Assembly (NCBI GenBank): GCA_007131465.1
Contig: SLQN01000344.1
Coordinates: 1 to 6,769 of the forward strand
Length of the DNA stretch: 6,769 bases
DNA from: Paracoccaceae bacterium
GTDB taxonomy: Bacteria > Pseudomonadota > Alphaproteobacteria > Rhodobacterales > Rhodobacteraceae
Direction: 5' to 3'
The position numbers and the translations under genes were made by a program. Under the pieces are notes generated by a model. That model made no database searches. It was given only the letters and a program-made list of their open reading frames with translations, and had not been told where the DNA came from. This document shows, piece after piece, positions 1 through 6,603 of the stretch. How positions within the stretch are numbered: the first letter of the stretch is position 1; each line of letters begins with the position of its first letter.

Positions 1-110
1 GTCAGACTCAGAGCACTAGCAGCTAGTCGGGCGATATCGGAGCGCAAGCCCCTGAACGTACGTTCGAAGCCGGAATTTTCAAGCATCCGTTTTGTAACTT
101 CATTTATCAT
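1..110 (-). CDS. Unrecognised protein, N-terminal 36 codons only (runs off the left edge)
   Basis: On the minus strand an ATG at 110-108 opens a frame that stays open to the window edge. It is preceded by a good ribosome binding site, GAGGTG at 118-113, two bases from the ATG. The visible protein begins MINEVTKRMLENSGFERTF and continues with RGLRSDIARLAASALSL, which looks like a soluble amphipathic helical start with no signal peptide. I do not recognise the family. Codons such as ATA, AAT, ACA, AAA and AGT are frequent, unlike the GC3-rich genes to the right, so it may be a weakly expressed or acquired gene. It lies downstream of the glutamate-cysteine ligase gene on the same strand, 92 bp away, and probably has its own promoter. 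The call rests on the start, the RBS and the open frame alone. Confidence 0.5.
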   Translation of the reverse strand, partial: MINEVTKRMLENSGFERTFRGLRSDIARLAASALSL

Positions 111-202
111 ATCACCTCAAGGATCAATAAACTTATCGCACCCCGCATGCTCGCGCAGTCCACACGCATTGTCTATAGAAAACACCTTTCGGTTGAAGAG
201 CG
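111..202. other. Intergenic gap between glutamate-cysteine ligase stop and the partial gene
   Basis: This 92 bp gap is visibly AT-richer than the rest of the window. Read on the minus strand, it has a small hairpin just after the ligase stop (CACC/GGTG with one bulged A around a GAAA loop), followed by TTTT at about 183-180. That is too weak to call a terminator. TATAGA and GATAAG boxes resemble -10 elements, but neither has a convincing -35 partner. A promoter for the partial gene probably lies here, but I cannot place it. Confidence 0.3.
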
Positions 203-1573
203 TCAGTAACTGTATTCGGCATAGATGCGGGTCAGATCGCCCTGCCAGTCGCCGTGATAGCGCGCCAGCAATTCATCGGCAGGGGTCTGGCCGGTGGCGA
301 GGCTTTCCTTGAGCGCGTTCAGGAAATGCGTCTCGTCCGGCAGCAGGCCGCCCGCGCCGGGGCAGGCGCGGGCGCGCAGGCCCGCTTCGGCAATCGCCAC
401 ACATTCGCGTGCCAGATCCATCAGCTTCACGCCGCCCGCCGAACCCGCCAGCCCATCGACCGAGGCCGCGACCCGCAGCCCGTCGCGCGTCTTTGCATCC
501 AGCCCTTTCGCAAGGTCCCATGCGGCATCGAGCGCGGATTGATCATAGGTCAGCCCGACCCAGAAGGCCGGCAGTGCGCAGAGCCTGCGCCACGGCCCGC
601 CGTCTGCGCCGCGCATCTCGATGAATTTCTTGACGCGTGCTTCGGGGAAAATGGTAGTCAGATGATCGGCCCAGTCCGACAGGGTCGGGATTTCGCCGGG
701 CAGCGCAGGCAGGCGACCGGCAAGGAAGTCGCGGAAGGACTGCCCCAGCGCATTGATGTAGCGGCCATCGCGGTAGACGAAATACATCGGCACATCGAGC
801 GCGTAATCCACCCATTGCTCGAACCCGAAACCGTCCTCGAAGACGAAGGGCAGCATGCCGGTGCGCGCCGGGTCCAGATCGCGCCAGACCCGCGCGCGCC
901 AGCTTTTGTGGCCGTTGGGTTTGCCCTCCAGAAAGGGCGAATTCGCGAAAAGCGCTGTCGCCACAGGTTGCAGGGCCAGCGCCACGCGCAGTTTCTGGAC
1001 CATATCGGCCTCGGACCCGAAGTCGAGATTCACCTGCACCGTGCAGGTGCGATACATCATCGTCTTGCCCATGGTCCCGACGCGGTCCATGTAGTCTGTC
1101 ATTAGTGCATAGCGGCCCTTGGGCATGACCGGCATCTGCGCATGCGTCCAGATCGGGGCCGCGCCGAGTCCGATGAATTCGACGCCGATCTCCTCGGCCA
1201 CGCTGCGCACTTCGCGCAGATGCAGGTTCACTTCGTCGCAGGTCTGGTGGATGGTTTCCAGGGGTGCACCCGAAAGCTCCAGTTGGCCACCCGGTTCCAG
1301 CGACACATTCGCGCCGTCCTTTTCCAGCCCGATGATGTGGTCGCCTTCCATGACAGGCGTCCAGCCGAAGCGGTCGCGCAGCCCTTCCAGCACCGCCTTG
1401 ATCGAGCGCGGGCCGTCATAAGGCAGGGGGTTCAGCGTGTCGCGGCAATAGCCGAATTTCTCGTGCTCGGTGCCGATGCGCCAGTCGGCCTTGGGCTTGC
1501 AGCCCGCGGCCAGATATTCCGCAAGCTGGGCCTTGCTTTCGATCGGCCCGCCGCCGGTCTGGGGAATGGACAT
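203..1573 (-). CDS. gshA: Glutamate-cysteine ligase, plant-type (GCS2 family)
   Basis: The 456-residue product is a cytosolic ATP-dependent ligase (EC 6.3.2.2) that joins the gamma-carboxyl of glutamate to cysteine, the first and usually rate-limiting step of glutathione synthesis. It has the hallmarks of the plant/alphaproteobacterial GCS2 branch, not the E. coli type: IGTEHEKFGY at residues 33-42 (active-site acidic residues), SLEPGGQLELSGA at 91-103, MYRTCTVQVNLDF at 173-185, RTGMLPFVF at 237-245, and EMRGADGGPWRRLCALP from 319. These match my memory of the plant enzymes almost word for word. Length is normal and the protein is complete. The ATG at 1573-1571 has GGAG seven bases upstream. 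It is last in the apparent rsmE-membrane protein-ligase unit. Some genomes name this branch gsh1 or egtA-like; the motifs favour a true glutathione enzyme. Confidence 0.95.
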   Translation of the reverse strand: MSIPQTGGGPIESKAQLAEYLAAGCKPKADWRIGTEHEKFGYCRDTLNPLPYDGPRSIKAVLEGLRDRFGWTPVMEGDHIIGLEKDGANVSLEPGGQLELSGAPLETIHQTCDEVNLHLREVRSVAEEIGVEFIGLGAAPIWTHAQMPVMPKGRYALMTDYMDRVGTMGKTMMYRTCTVQVNLDFGSEADMVQKLRVALALQPVATALFANSPFLEGKPNGHKSWRARVWRDLDPARTGMLPFVFEDGFGFEQWVDYALDVPMYFVYRDGRYINALGQSFRDFLAGRLPALPGEIPTLSDWADHLTTIFPEARVKKFIEMRGADGGPWRRLCALPAFWVGLTYDQSALDAAWDLAKGLDAKTRDGLRVAASVDGLAGSAGGVKLMDLARECVAIAEAGLRARACPGAGGLLPDETHFLNALKESLATGQTPADELLARYHGDWQGDLTRIYAEYSY

Positions 1574-1643
1574 GCGCGCGCTCCGATCCGTTGGTCCTGT
1601 GTCAGGCCGCAGCCTTGGAGTTTGCGCGCCGCCAAGTCAAGCC
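1574..1643. other. Short gap upstream of the ligase gene, with its ribosome binding site
   Basis: These 70 bp lie between the stop of the membrane-protein gene and the ligase start, both on the minus strand. The only signal I can support is the GGAG Shine-Dalgarno, seven bases before the ATG. I see no T-tailed hairpin, so read-through from rsmE is likely. I find no convincing promoter. Confidence 0.4.
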
Positions 1644-2165
1644 TCAGCGCAGGTGCAGATATCGCCCCGACCGCGCCGGGTGCAGCCAGAGCGCGCGCGA
1701 TTCTGGCGGGGTCGTATCGTCCAGCGCGTCCAGAAGTGTGTGCATCCGCAGGCCGGGCAGGGTGGCGAAGGCGTCGAACAATCCGTCCGCCCCCTGGGCC
1801 GTGACCGGGATTTCCAGCCGCGTGCCATCAGCGATCAGCAGCCAGCGGGTGCCATGCCCGATCAGATGCAGTTCCACGATGTCGCGCAGGGCCATGAAAC
1901 CGCCCTCTTCCGGGCCGAAATAGGAAATCTGCCCTTCGACATGCTGCACGATCCCCGGCCCGCCCCCATCGCGCCGGAAGCGCAAGCGCCGCCAGCCGAT
2001 GAAGGCCAGACCAATCCCCGCCAGCACGACAAGCCCGGCGAGAACCCGAAAGAAAGGATCATGGGCCTGCAATGCCCAGAGGCCGAACAGCGCCACCGCG
2101 CCCCCGATCAGAACCTCTGACCAGCGTTTGACAAGGACGGCCAGTTCCGGGCGGATCAGGGGCAT
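1644..2165 (-). CDS. Small membrane protein of unknown function, two transmembrane helices plus cytosolic domain
   Basis: I do not recognise this 173-residue protein as a named family. Two hydrophobic segments at about residues 17-33 and 39-57, separated by a short polar turn (AHDPF), form a helical hairpin. The basic stretch WRRLRFRR at 58-65 would keep the C-terminal two thirds in the cytosol. That part (about 70-173) is rich in alternating hydrophobic residues (GQISYFGP, IVELHLIG, RWLLIADGTRLEIPV) and suggests a compact beta-rich fold of the PH-like kind seen in other small bacterial membrane proteins; this is an inference from pattern only. The start lies 16 bp after the rsmE stop and has only a weak Shine-Dalgarno (CTGGA), so translation may be coupled to rsmE. 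Its place between rsmE and the ligase gene suggests co-transcription but gives no function. Confidence 0.8.
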   Translation of the reverse strand: MPLIRPELAVLVKRWSEVLIGGAVALFGLWALQAHDPFFRVLAGLVVLAGIGLAFIGWRRLRFRRDGGGPGIVQHVEGQISYFGPEEGGFMALRDIVELHLIGHGTRWLLIADGTRLEIPVTAQGADGLFDAFATLPGLRMHTLLDALDDTTPPESRALWLHPARSGRYLHLR

Positions 2166-2181
2166 GGCATAGTGTCCAGCA

Positions 2182-2916
2182 TCAGCCCCAATCCCCTTGC
2201 GTAGCCTGCCACAGGGTCAGGGCGGCCACGGCGGCGGTGTCGGCGCGCAGGATGCGCGGGCCAAGCGCGATGGGATGCACGCCCGCAATCCCGCGCAACC
2301 GCGCGCGCTCGGCGTTCGAGAACCCGCCCTCTGGCCCGATCAGAAGCGCTGCCGGCGCCGGGGGCAGGTCCGCGCTCTGCGCGGCATCCGCCAGCGATTC
2401 ATCAGCCCAGATCAGGGTGCGGCCCCCGGGCCATGTGTCGAGAATATGCGCCAGTGGGGTCAGGGGGGCGACCTCGGGGACATAGGTTCCGCCGCATTGC
2501 TCGGCGGCTTCGATGGCATGGGCCTGAAGCCTGTCCTGCCGGATGCGCTCGGCATTGGTGAACTCGGTCTGCACCGGGACGATCCGCGCCGCCCCGAGTT
2601 CGGCGGCCTTCTCGACAATATAATCCGTGCGCGCCTTTTTCAGCGGCGCGAACAGCAACCACAGGTCGGGTGGCAGGCGCTGCGGCGCGCTTTGCCTCTT
2701 GCAGCGGACCACCCCGCCGCGCTTTGACGCCGCCGTGATTTCGGCCAGCCACTCGCCATCGTGGCTGTTGAAAAGCGCAACATTCGCGCCGATGGACTGG
2801 CGCATGACCTTGAACAGATAATGCGCCTGGCCTTCGGACAGGTCTATGTCTTGCCCCTCCCCCAGAGGCTGCTCTACAAAGAGCCGGATTTTCGCGCGAG
2901 TGCTGTCATTGTCCAT
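2182..2916 (-). CDS. rsmE: 16S rRNA (uracil1498-N3)-methyltransferase RsmE
   Basis: The 244-residue product is a SAM-dependent SPOUT-class methyltransferase (EC 2.1.1.193) that makes m3U1498 in 16S rRNA, near the decoding site, acting as a homodimer in the cytosol. An N-terminal PUA-like RNA-binding part (about 8-75, with AHYLFKVMR at 31-39) precedes the knotted catalytic domain. Visible motifs are EKAAELG at 102-108, EAAEQCGG at 136-143, GPEGGFS at 194-200 and LGPRILRADTA at 218-228, the SAM-binding knot; the last usually reads RILRxETA, so Asp for Glu is a mild change. The ATG at 2916-2914 gives the normal family length and the N-terminus MDNDSTRAKIRL. The open frame runs far upstream antisense to ubiA, but that part is not protein-like. 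No clear Shine-Dalgarno precedes this ATG (TCTGGGCCTC), so the start may be leaderless or weakly translated. Confidence 0.94.
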   Translation of the reverse strand: MDNDSTRAKIRLFVEQPLGEGQDIDLSEGQAHYLFKVMRQSIGANVALFNSHDGEWLAEITAASKRGGVVRCKRQSAPQRLPPDLWLLFAPLKKARTDYIVEKAAELGAARIVPVQTEFTNAERIRQDRLQAHAIEAAEQCGGTYVPEVAPLTPLAHILDTWPGGRTLIWADESLADAAQSADLPPAPAALLIGPEGGFSNAERARLRGIAGVHPIALGPRILRADTAAVAALTLWQATQGDWG

Positions 2917-2928
2917 GAGGCCCAGAGT
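2917..2928. promoter_or_regulatory. 12-bp divergent junction between rsmE and ubiA start codons
   Basis: Only 12 bp separate the two start codons. On the plus strand GAGG at 2917-2920 is a plausible ribosome binding site for ubiA, eight bases before its ATG. There is no room for a promoter, so each gene's promoter must lie inside the other's coding sequence, or the genes are transcribed from farther away. For ubiA, TTGCCC at 2851-2856 and TACAAA at 2875-2880 (18 bp spacing) inside rsmE are the best boxes I see; they are weak. Confidence 0.45.
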
Positions 2929-3909
2929 ATGACTGGAAGCGATCAAAGGCCAGAGGGCGAGACGCCCGATGACAGCGTAGCGGACGCCTATGCGCTGAAC
3001 TGGGTGGATCGCTATGCGCCTGCGCAGGCAAAGCCCTATCTGCGGCTGTCGCGGGTTGATCGGCCCATCGGCACATGGCTCTTGTTGCTGCCGTGCTGGT
3101 GGGGGGCAGCGCTGGGGGCTGCGGCCTTTCCCGAAACCGCCGGATGGCTGACCTTTTGGATCTTCGTGGGCTGCGGGATCGGGGCGGTGCTGATGCGCGG
3201 GGCAGGCTGCACCTGGAATGACATCACCGACCGCGATATCGACGACAAGGTGGCGCGCACACGGTCGCGGCCCCTGCCATCGGGGCAGGTGACGGGCCAG
3301 CAGGCGGCACTCTGGATGGGCGCGCAGGCCGCCGTTGCGGCGCTGATCCTGTTCACCTTCAACTGGACAGCGATCGGGCTGGGGCTGATGTCGCTGGGGC
3401 TGGTGGCGATCTATCCTTTCGCCAAGCGCTTCACCTGGTGGCCGCAGGTGTTTCTGGGGCTCGCCTTCAACTGGGGCGCAATCCTGGCCTGGACCGCGCA
3501 GACCGGGGCGCTGGGCGTGCCTGCGGTATTCCTGTATCTGGCGGGCATTTCCTGGACACTGTTCTATGACACGATCTATGCCCATCAGGACCGCGAGGAT
3601 GACGAACTGATCGGCGTGAAGTCGACTGCGCGGCTGTTTGGCGACAATACCGAAGCCTGGCTGCGCGGTTTTCTGATTGCGACGGTGGTGCTGATGTCGC
3701 TTTCTGTGATCTATGCGCTGTCGCCTGTGGCGGACCCGCTGAAGATGTCGCTGGGGCTGGCCGGGGCCTGGGCGATGGGGGCGCATATGAACTGGCAACT
3801 GAGCAAGCTTGATATCGATGATGCCGAGACCTGTCTCAAGCTGTTCCGCTCGAACCGCGACGCGGGCGCCTTGGCTGCGCTGTTTCTTGCCATCACCATC
3901 TTCGTGTGA
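2929..3909 (+). CDS. ubiA: 4-hydroxybenzoate polyprenyltransferase UbiA
   Basis: The 326-residue integral membrane enzyme (EC 2.5.1.39) attaches the polyprenyl tail (usually decaprenyl in this group) to 4-hydroxybenzoate in ubiquinone synthesis. It shows both Mg-diphosphate-binding Asp motifs of the UbiA superfamily: NDITDRDID at residues 97-105 followed by RTRSRPLPSG, and DTIYAHQDREDD at 214-225. About eight hydrophobic helices follow a polar N-terminal extension of some 35 residues, for example LLLLPCWWGAALGAAAF from 51 and FWIFVGCGIGAVLM from 76. YLRLSRVDRPIGTWLLLLP (37-55) is typical of the quinone branch, as opposed to the heme or chlorophyll branches. The ATG at 2929 is chosen because it gives normal length and follows GAGG; the open frame upstream overlaps rsmE antisense and is unlike protein. 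It probably leads the following envelope genes. Confidence 0.95.
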   Translation: MTGSDQRPEGETPDDSVADAYALNWVDRYAPAQAKPYLRLSRVDRPIGTWLLLLPCWWGAALGAAAFPETAGWLTFWIFVGCGIGAVLMRGAGCTWNDITDRDIDDKVARTRSRPLPSGQVTGQQAALWMGAQAAVAALILFTFNWTAIGLGLMSLGLVAIYPFAKRFTWWPQVFLGLAFNWGAILAWTAQTGALGVPAVFLYLAGISWTLFYDTIYAHQDREDDELIGVKSTARLFGDNTEAWLRGFLIATVVLMSLSVIYALSPVADPLKMSLGLAGAWAMGAHMNWQLSKLDIDDAETCLKLFRSNRDAGALAALFLAITIFV

Positions 3910-3933
3910 TTGCGCCCATGCCCGCAAGGCGCT

Positions 3934-3939
3934 AGGGGA
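3934..3939 (+). promoter_or_regulatory. Ribosome binding site of the BON/OmpA gene
   Basis: AGGGGA lies five bases before the ATG at 3945 in the 35 bp gap after ubiA. It is the strongest Shine-Dalgarno in this part of the window and fixes the start, since no other in-frame ATG or GTG with a site lies near. No terminator separates the two genes; a short GCGCC/GGCGC inverted repeat at 3912-3932 has no T-tract. Confidence 0.6.
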
Positions 3940-3944
3940 CGTGC

Positions 3945-5963
3945 ATGGATAATGATGTGACACAGGCCGCGCCACTGTCCCCGCCGCTTTGGGCCGGGTT
4001 GGTCGCGCGCTACAAGGGCGCTGTGCTGATGACGCTGAGCTTTGCGCTGGCGTTGGTGCTGGCCTTTGCCTCGGCCACGCTGGCCGTGCGCGCGATCGAG
4101 CATGTGGTGGCGCGCGATGCTGCATCGGTGCTGACGGATAACGGCCTGGACTGGGCCGAGATCGAGACCGATGGCCTGCTGCTGACGCTGCGCGGCGAGG
4201 CCGAAAGTGAGGCGAGCCGCTTTCGCGCGTTGAGCGCCGTGTCGAGCATTGTCGCCGCAGAGCGGGTGATCGACGCGATCAGTGTCGCCCCCTCGGTCGA
4301 GATTGCGGCCCCGCGCTTTCAGATGGAGATTCTGCGCAATGGGCTGGATGTGTCGCTGATCGGGCTTGTTCCGGCTGTGCTGGCGACCGAAACCATCGTT
4401 GCACGGATCGAGGCCATCGACCCCGAGATTTCGGTGGTGGAAATGCTCGAGACCGCTAATCATCCGGTTCCTTTCGGCTGGGATCAGGCTGTGGAGTTCG
4501 GCTTGCAGGCGCTGGCGCTGATCCCGGCCAGCAAGGTGTCGGTCAGTGCCAATCAGGTCGAGGTGACGGGGCTGGCCGACAGCGCAGAGCAGCGCGATGC
4601 ATGGCGTGAGCGCCTGATGCGCGAGAGCCCGCGCGGGCTGATTGCAAGCATCAGCATCTCGGCCCCGCGGCCTGTAATAACACCCTTCACGCTGCGGTTC
4701 GTGATGGACGAGGCCGGCGCGCGTTTCGATGCCTGTGCCGCCGATTCGACCGAGGCCCGCGCGGCTATCTTGCGCGCCGGGCGCGTGGCGGGCGCGCAGG
4801 GCGTGATCGAATGCACGCTGGGGCTGGGCAGCCCGTCGCCGCGCTGGCAGGTGGCCGCTGCCGAATCCATCCGTGCGCTGGGCGGGCTGGGTGCGGGCAG
4901 CGTGACGCTGTCCGACATGGATATCTCGCTGATCGTGCCATACACTGTGGCCCCCGAAACGCTGGACAGGGCTGCCGCCGATCTGGAACAGCGCCTGCCG
5001 GATGCCTTTGCCCTGAACGCTTTGCGCCTCTCGCCGCCCACCGGCGAGGACACGCATGGCGGCGAAGTGGTCGAATTCGTGGCCAGCCGGGGCGAGGATG
5101 GCGTGGTCCTGCTGCGCGGCACGTTGATCGACGAGAGGTCGCGCGATGCGGTGCAGGCGCTGGCACGGTCGGAATTCGGTCTGAATTCCGTGCGGATGAA
5201 TGTCCGGATTGATCCCGACCTGCCCGAGGGATGGTCGGTGCGGTCGCTTCTGGCCGTGGACACGCTGGGGCAACTGGAACACGGGCTTGCTCGCGTGCGG
5301 CCCGACCGTTTCGACCTGCGCGGCGTGTCCGGCGATGCAACCGTATCGGACCGGCTGTCGCGCACGATCACCGAAAAGCTGGGCGGTGCGGCGGTGTTCA
5401 ACCTCGATATTCGCTATGACGAGAAATTCGACCCGGTTGCGATGCAGCCAACGCCCGCGCGCTGCGCGGGGTGGATCAACGCCATTCTTGAGGAAAAGCA
5501 GATCACCTTTGACCCCGGTTCGGCGTCGATCGATTCGGGCACAAGCCGGGTCATGGACCGGATTGCCGAGACCCTGCGCGAATGTGGGCGGCTGGAGATG
5601 GAAGTCGCGGGCCATACCGACAGCCAGGGGCGGTTGGAGACGAACATGCGCCTGAGCCAGCAGCGCGCCGAAGCCGTTGTCGCGGGGCTATTGCAACGCG
5701 GCGCTCTGGTGTCGGATTTTGTGGCCGTGGGCTATGGGCCGGAATTTCCGGTCGCCGACAATTCCACTGCTGCCGGGCGCGAGGCAAACCGTCGTATCGA
5801 ATTTCGTCTGATCGGGGCGTCCGCCGAAGCGGCCGCGGCGGAACTGGGCGAAGACGCGGCGCCGCAGGAACCGCCGGAGCCAACCGACGAATCCGAACTG
5901 GAGATCGTTGTTACCATGGGGGCTGGCGACACACGCCGCCCCGCTGCCCGGCCCGAGCGCTGA
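3945..5963 (+). CDS. Membrane-anchored OmpA-family protein with multiple BON-like units
   Basis: The 672-residue protein begins with a short cytosolic tail and one membrane helix at about residues 25-50 (GAVLMTLSFALALVLAFASA), probably an uncleaved anchor or signal. Next comes a series of units, each a hydrophobic strand, a helix and another strand, starting near 77 (GLLLTLRGEAES), 133 (GLDVSLIG), 203 (NQVEVTGLADS), 258 (GARFDACAADS), 322 (LSDMDISLI), 385 (DGVVLLRGTLID) and 454 (DRFDLRGVSGD). Several match the BON pattern; the fourth and fifth are weaker. An OmpA C-terminal domain fills about 518-623: ITFDPGSASID, then GHTDSQGR with Asp559, and NMRLSQQRA with Arg574, the two residues that bind diaminopimelate in peptidoglycan. 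A Pro/Glu-rich tail ends the protein. BON plus OmpA is known from mycobacterial ArfA/OmpATb. I infer a tether between inner membrane and cell wall; its partner is unknown. Confidence 0.88.
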   Translation: MDNDVTQAAPLSPPLWAGLVARYKGAVLMTLSFALALVLAFASATLAVRAIEHVVARDAASVLTDNGLDWAEIETDGLLLTLRGEAESEASRFRALSAVSSIVAAERVIDAISVAPSVEIAAPRFQMEILRNGLDVSLIGLVPAVLATETIVARIEAIDPEISVVEMLETANHPVPFGWDQAVEFGLQALALIPASKVSVSANQVEVTGLADSAEQRDAWRERLMRESPRGLIASISISAPRPVITPFTLRFVMDEAGARFDACAADSTEARAAILRAGRVAGAQGVIECTLGLGSPSPRWQVAAAESIRALGGLGAGSVTLSDMDISLIVPYTVAPETLDRAAADLEQRLPDAFALNALRLSPPTGEDTHGGEVVEFVASRGEDGVVLLRGTLIDERSRDAVQALARSEFGLNSVRMNVRIDPDLPEGWSVRSLLAVDTLGQLEHGLARVRPDRFDLRGVSGDATVSDRLSRTITEKLGGAAVFNLDIRYDEKFDPVAMQPTPARCAGWINAILEEKQITFDPGSASIDSGTSRVMDRIAETLRECGRLEMEVAGHTDSQGRLETNMRLSQQRAEAVVAGLLQRGALVSDFVAVGYGPEFPVADNSTAAGREANRRIEFRLIGASAEAAAAELGEDAAPQEPPEPTDESELEIVVTMGAGDTRRPAARPER

Positions 5964-5980
5964 CGTGGTGTGTGGGTGCA

Positions 5981-6012
5981 CGGGTTTTTGTCTTGGCTTG
6001 AGAAAAAACCCG
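5981..6012 (+). repeat. Hairpin directly upstream of the small membrane-protein gene
   Basis: CGGGTTTTT (5981-5989) pairs perfectly with AAAAACCCG (6004-6012). Past a bulged G, TCTT (5991-5994) can continue the stem with GAGA (6000-6003), leaving a five-base loop. The GC part is at the base and the A/T part inside, opposite to a Rho-independent terminator, and no T-run follows. It ends four bases before the AAGGGAG ribosome binding site at 6017-6023, so it could affect mRNA stability or translation of the next gene. Confidence 0.55.
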
Positions 6013-6027
6013 CGATAAGGGAGCACG

Positions 6028-6351
6028 ATGAACCGCACCGAATTTGTTATTGCGACGGCAGTCATCCTGTTCGTGGCCTTTGCGCTGGGCTGGGCCGCGA
6101 ACTGGCTGGTGCACCGCTTTACCCGCGTGCGGCAATCCGACCTGAGCGAGTTGGACCGCATGGCACAAGCCTTGCACGAGGCCGAACTGATCCGCGATCA
6201 GGCAATAGAATATGTAGAGACACGCGAACGTGATCTGACCAACCGCCTGAGCCAGACCGAGGCGGAACTGTCGGCTGCGATGGACGGATTGCGCGAAGCG
6301 CGCGCCGAGGCAGAGTATTACCGTGATCAGTTGCAGGGCGTGACGCGCTAG
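6028..6351 (+). CDS. Small bitopic membrane protein with coiled coil, unknown function
   Basis: The 107-residue protein has an N-terminal hydrophobic helix at about residues 5-27 ([20 protein letters not shown]), then a basic patch (HRFTRVR), then a highly charged region rich in Glu, Ala, Leu, Arg and Gln from 38 to 103 that reads as a continuous coiled coil ([30 protein letters not shown]). By the positive-inside rule the coiled coil is cytosolic. This topology resembles small division-associated proteins such as ZapG/YhcB, but I see no sequence motif that supports such a link. The ATG follows AGGGAG with four to five bases spacing. It lies 64 bp after the BON/OmpA gene on the same strand, so co-expression with that envelope protein is plausible. 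GC3-rich codon use matches the neighbours, which supports a real gene. Confidence 0.82.
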   Translation: MNRTEFVIATAVILFVAFALGWAANWLVHRFTRVRQSDLSELDRMAQALHEAELIRDQAIEYVETRERDLTNRLSQTEAELSAAMDGLREARAEAEYYRDQLQGVTR

Positions 6352-6410
6352 GCTGCGCGCCGGGTCAGCCCGGGATGCAGGCCGATGGTGCAAGATGATC
6401 AATTTCGCCC

Positions 6411-6439
6411 TTGGCATCGCGCGCGGTTGCGACTATGGA
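6411..6439 (+). promoter_or_regulatory. Possible rplJ promoter
   Basis: TTGGCA at 6411-6416 (five of six to TTGACA) and TATGGA at 6434-6439 (three of six to TATAAT) are 17 bp apart. A start near 6444-6448 would place the first arm of the leader structure at the very 5' end of the transcript. The -10 match is poor and nothing else confirms the site. Between the preceding gene stop at 6351 and this site I see only a short CCGGG/CCCGG hairpin (6360-6373) without a T-run. Confidence 0.35.
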
Positions 6440-6603
6440 GACAACCGTCTCGGTAGCAGACCTATGTCTGCATGCCGTGATGATTCGTCCGAGACGGTGG
6501 GTGATGGTCCGACCATCATAATTCCTGCCCGAGACGGGAGTGGAACAATGGTTTCCGGGGATGTTTCCTCGGGCGATATTGGGAAGGCCCGTTCGGACTT
6601 CAT

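Noticed and set aside
54..65. Perfect 12-bp palindrome GAACGTACGTTC
   Set aside because: It lies inside the partial coding frame, and about one or two perfect 12-bp palindromes are expected by chance in a window of this size.
254..1105. Plus-strand open frame of 283 codons inside the ligase gene
   Set aside because: It is the antisense shadow of a gene with unmistakable GCS2 motifs; composition is not protein-like.
3912..3932. GCGCC/GGCGC inverted repeat between ubiA and the BON/OmpA gene
   Set aside because: Short stem, 11-base loop and no T-run; common by chance in GC-rich DNA.
3945..3956. RsmE and the BON/OmpA protein both start with MDND
   Set aside because: The following residues and codons differ and the proteins are unrelated; I treat it as chance.
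2917..4125. Upstream extension of the rsmE frame by about 400 codons, antisense to ubiA
   Set aside because: The added sequence is low-complexity Arg/His/Pro/Gln and the family length is met exactly from the ATG at 2916.
3711..5615. Long open frame (634 codons) on the minus strand across the BON/OmpA gene and the end of ubiA
   Set aside because: It is antisense to two well-supported genes, rich in Arg, His, Gln and Pro in the manner of GC-rich shadow frames, and has no recognisable motif.
5981..6012. Hairpin as a Rho-independent terminator of the BON/OmpA gene
   Set aside because: The T and A runs are inside the stem and the GC pairs at its base, with no T-run after the stem; this is the wrong order for a terminator.
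6360..6373. CCGGG-TCAG-CCCGG hairpin after the small membrane-protein gene, as a possible terminator
   Set aside because: The stem is only 5 bp and no T-run follows on the plus strand.
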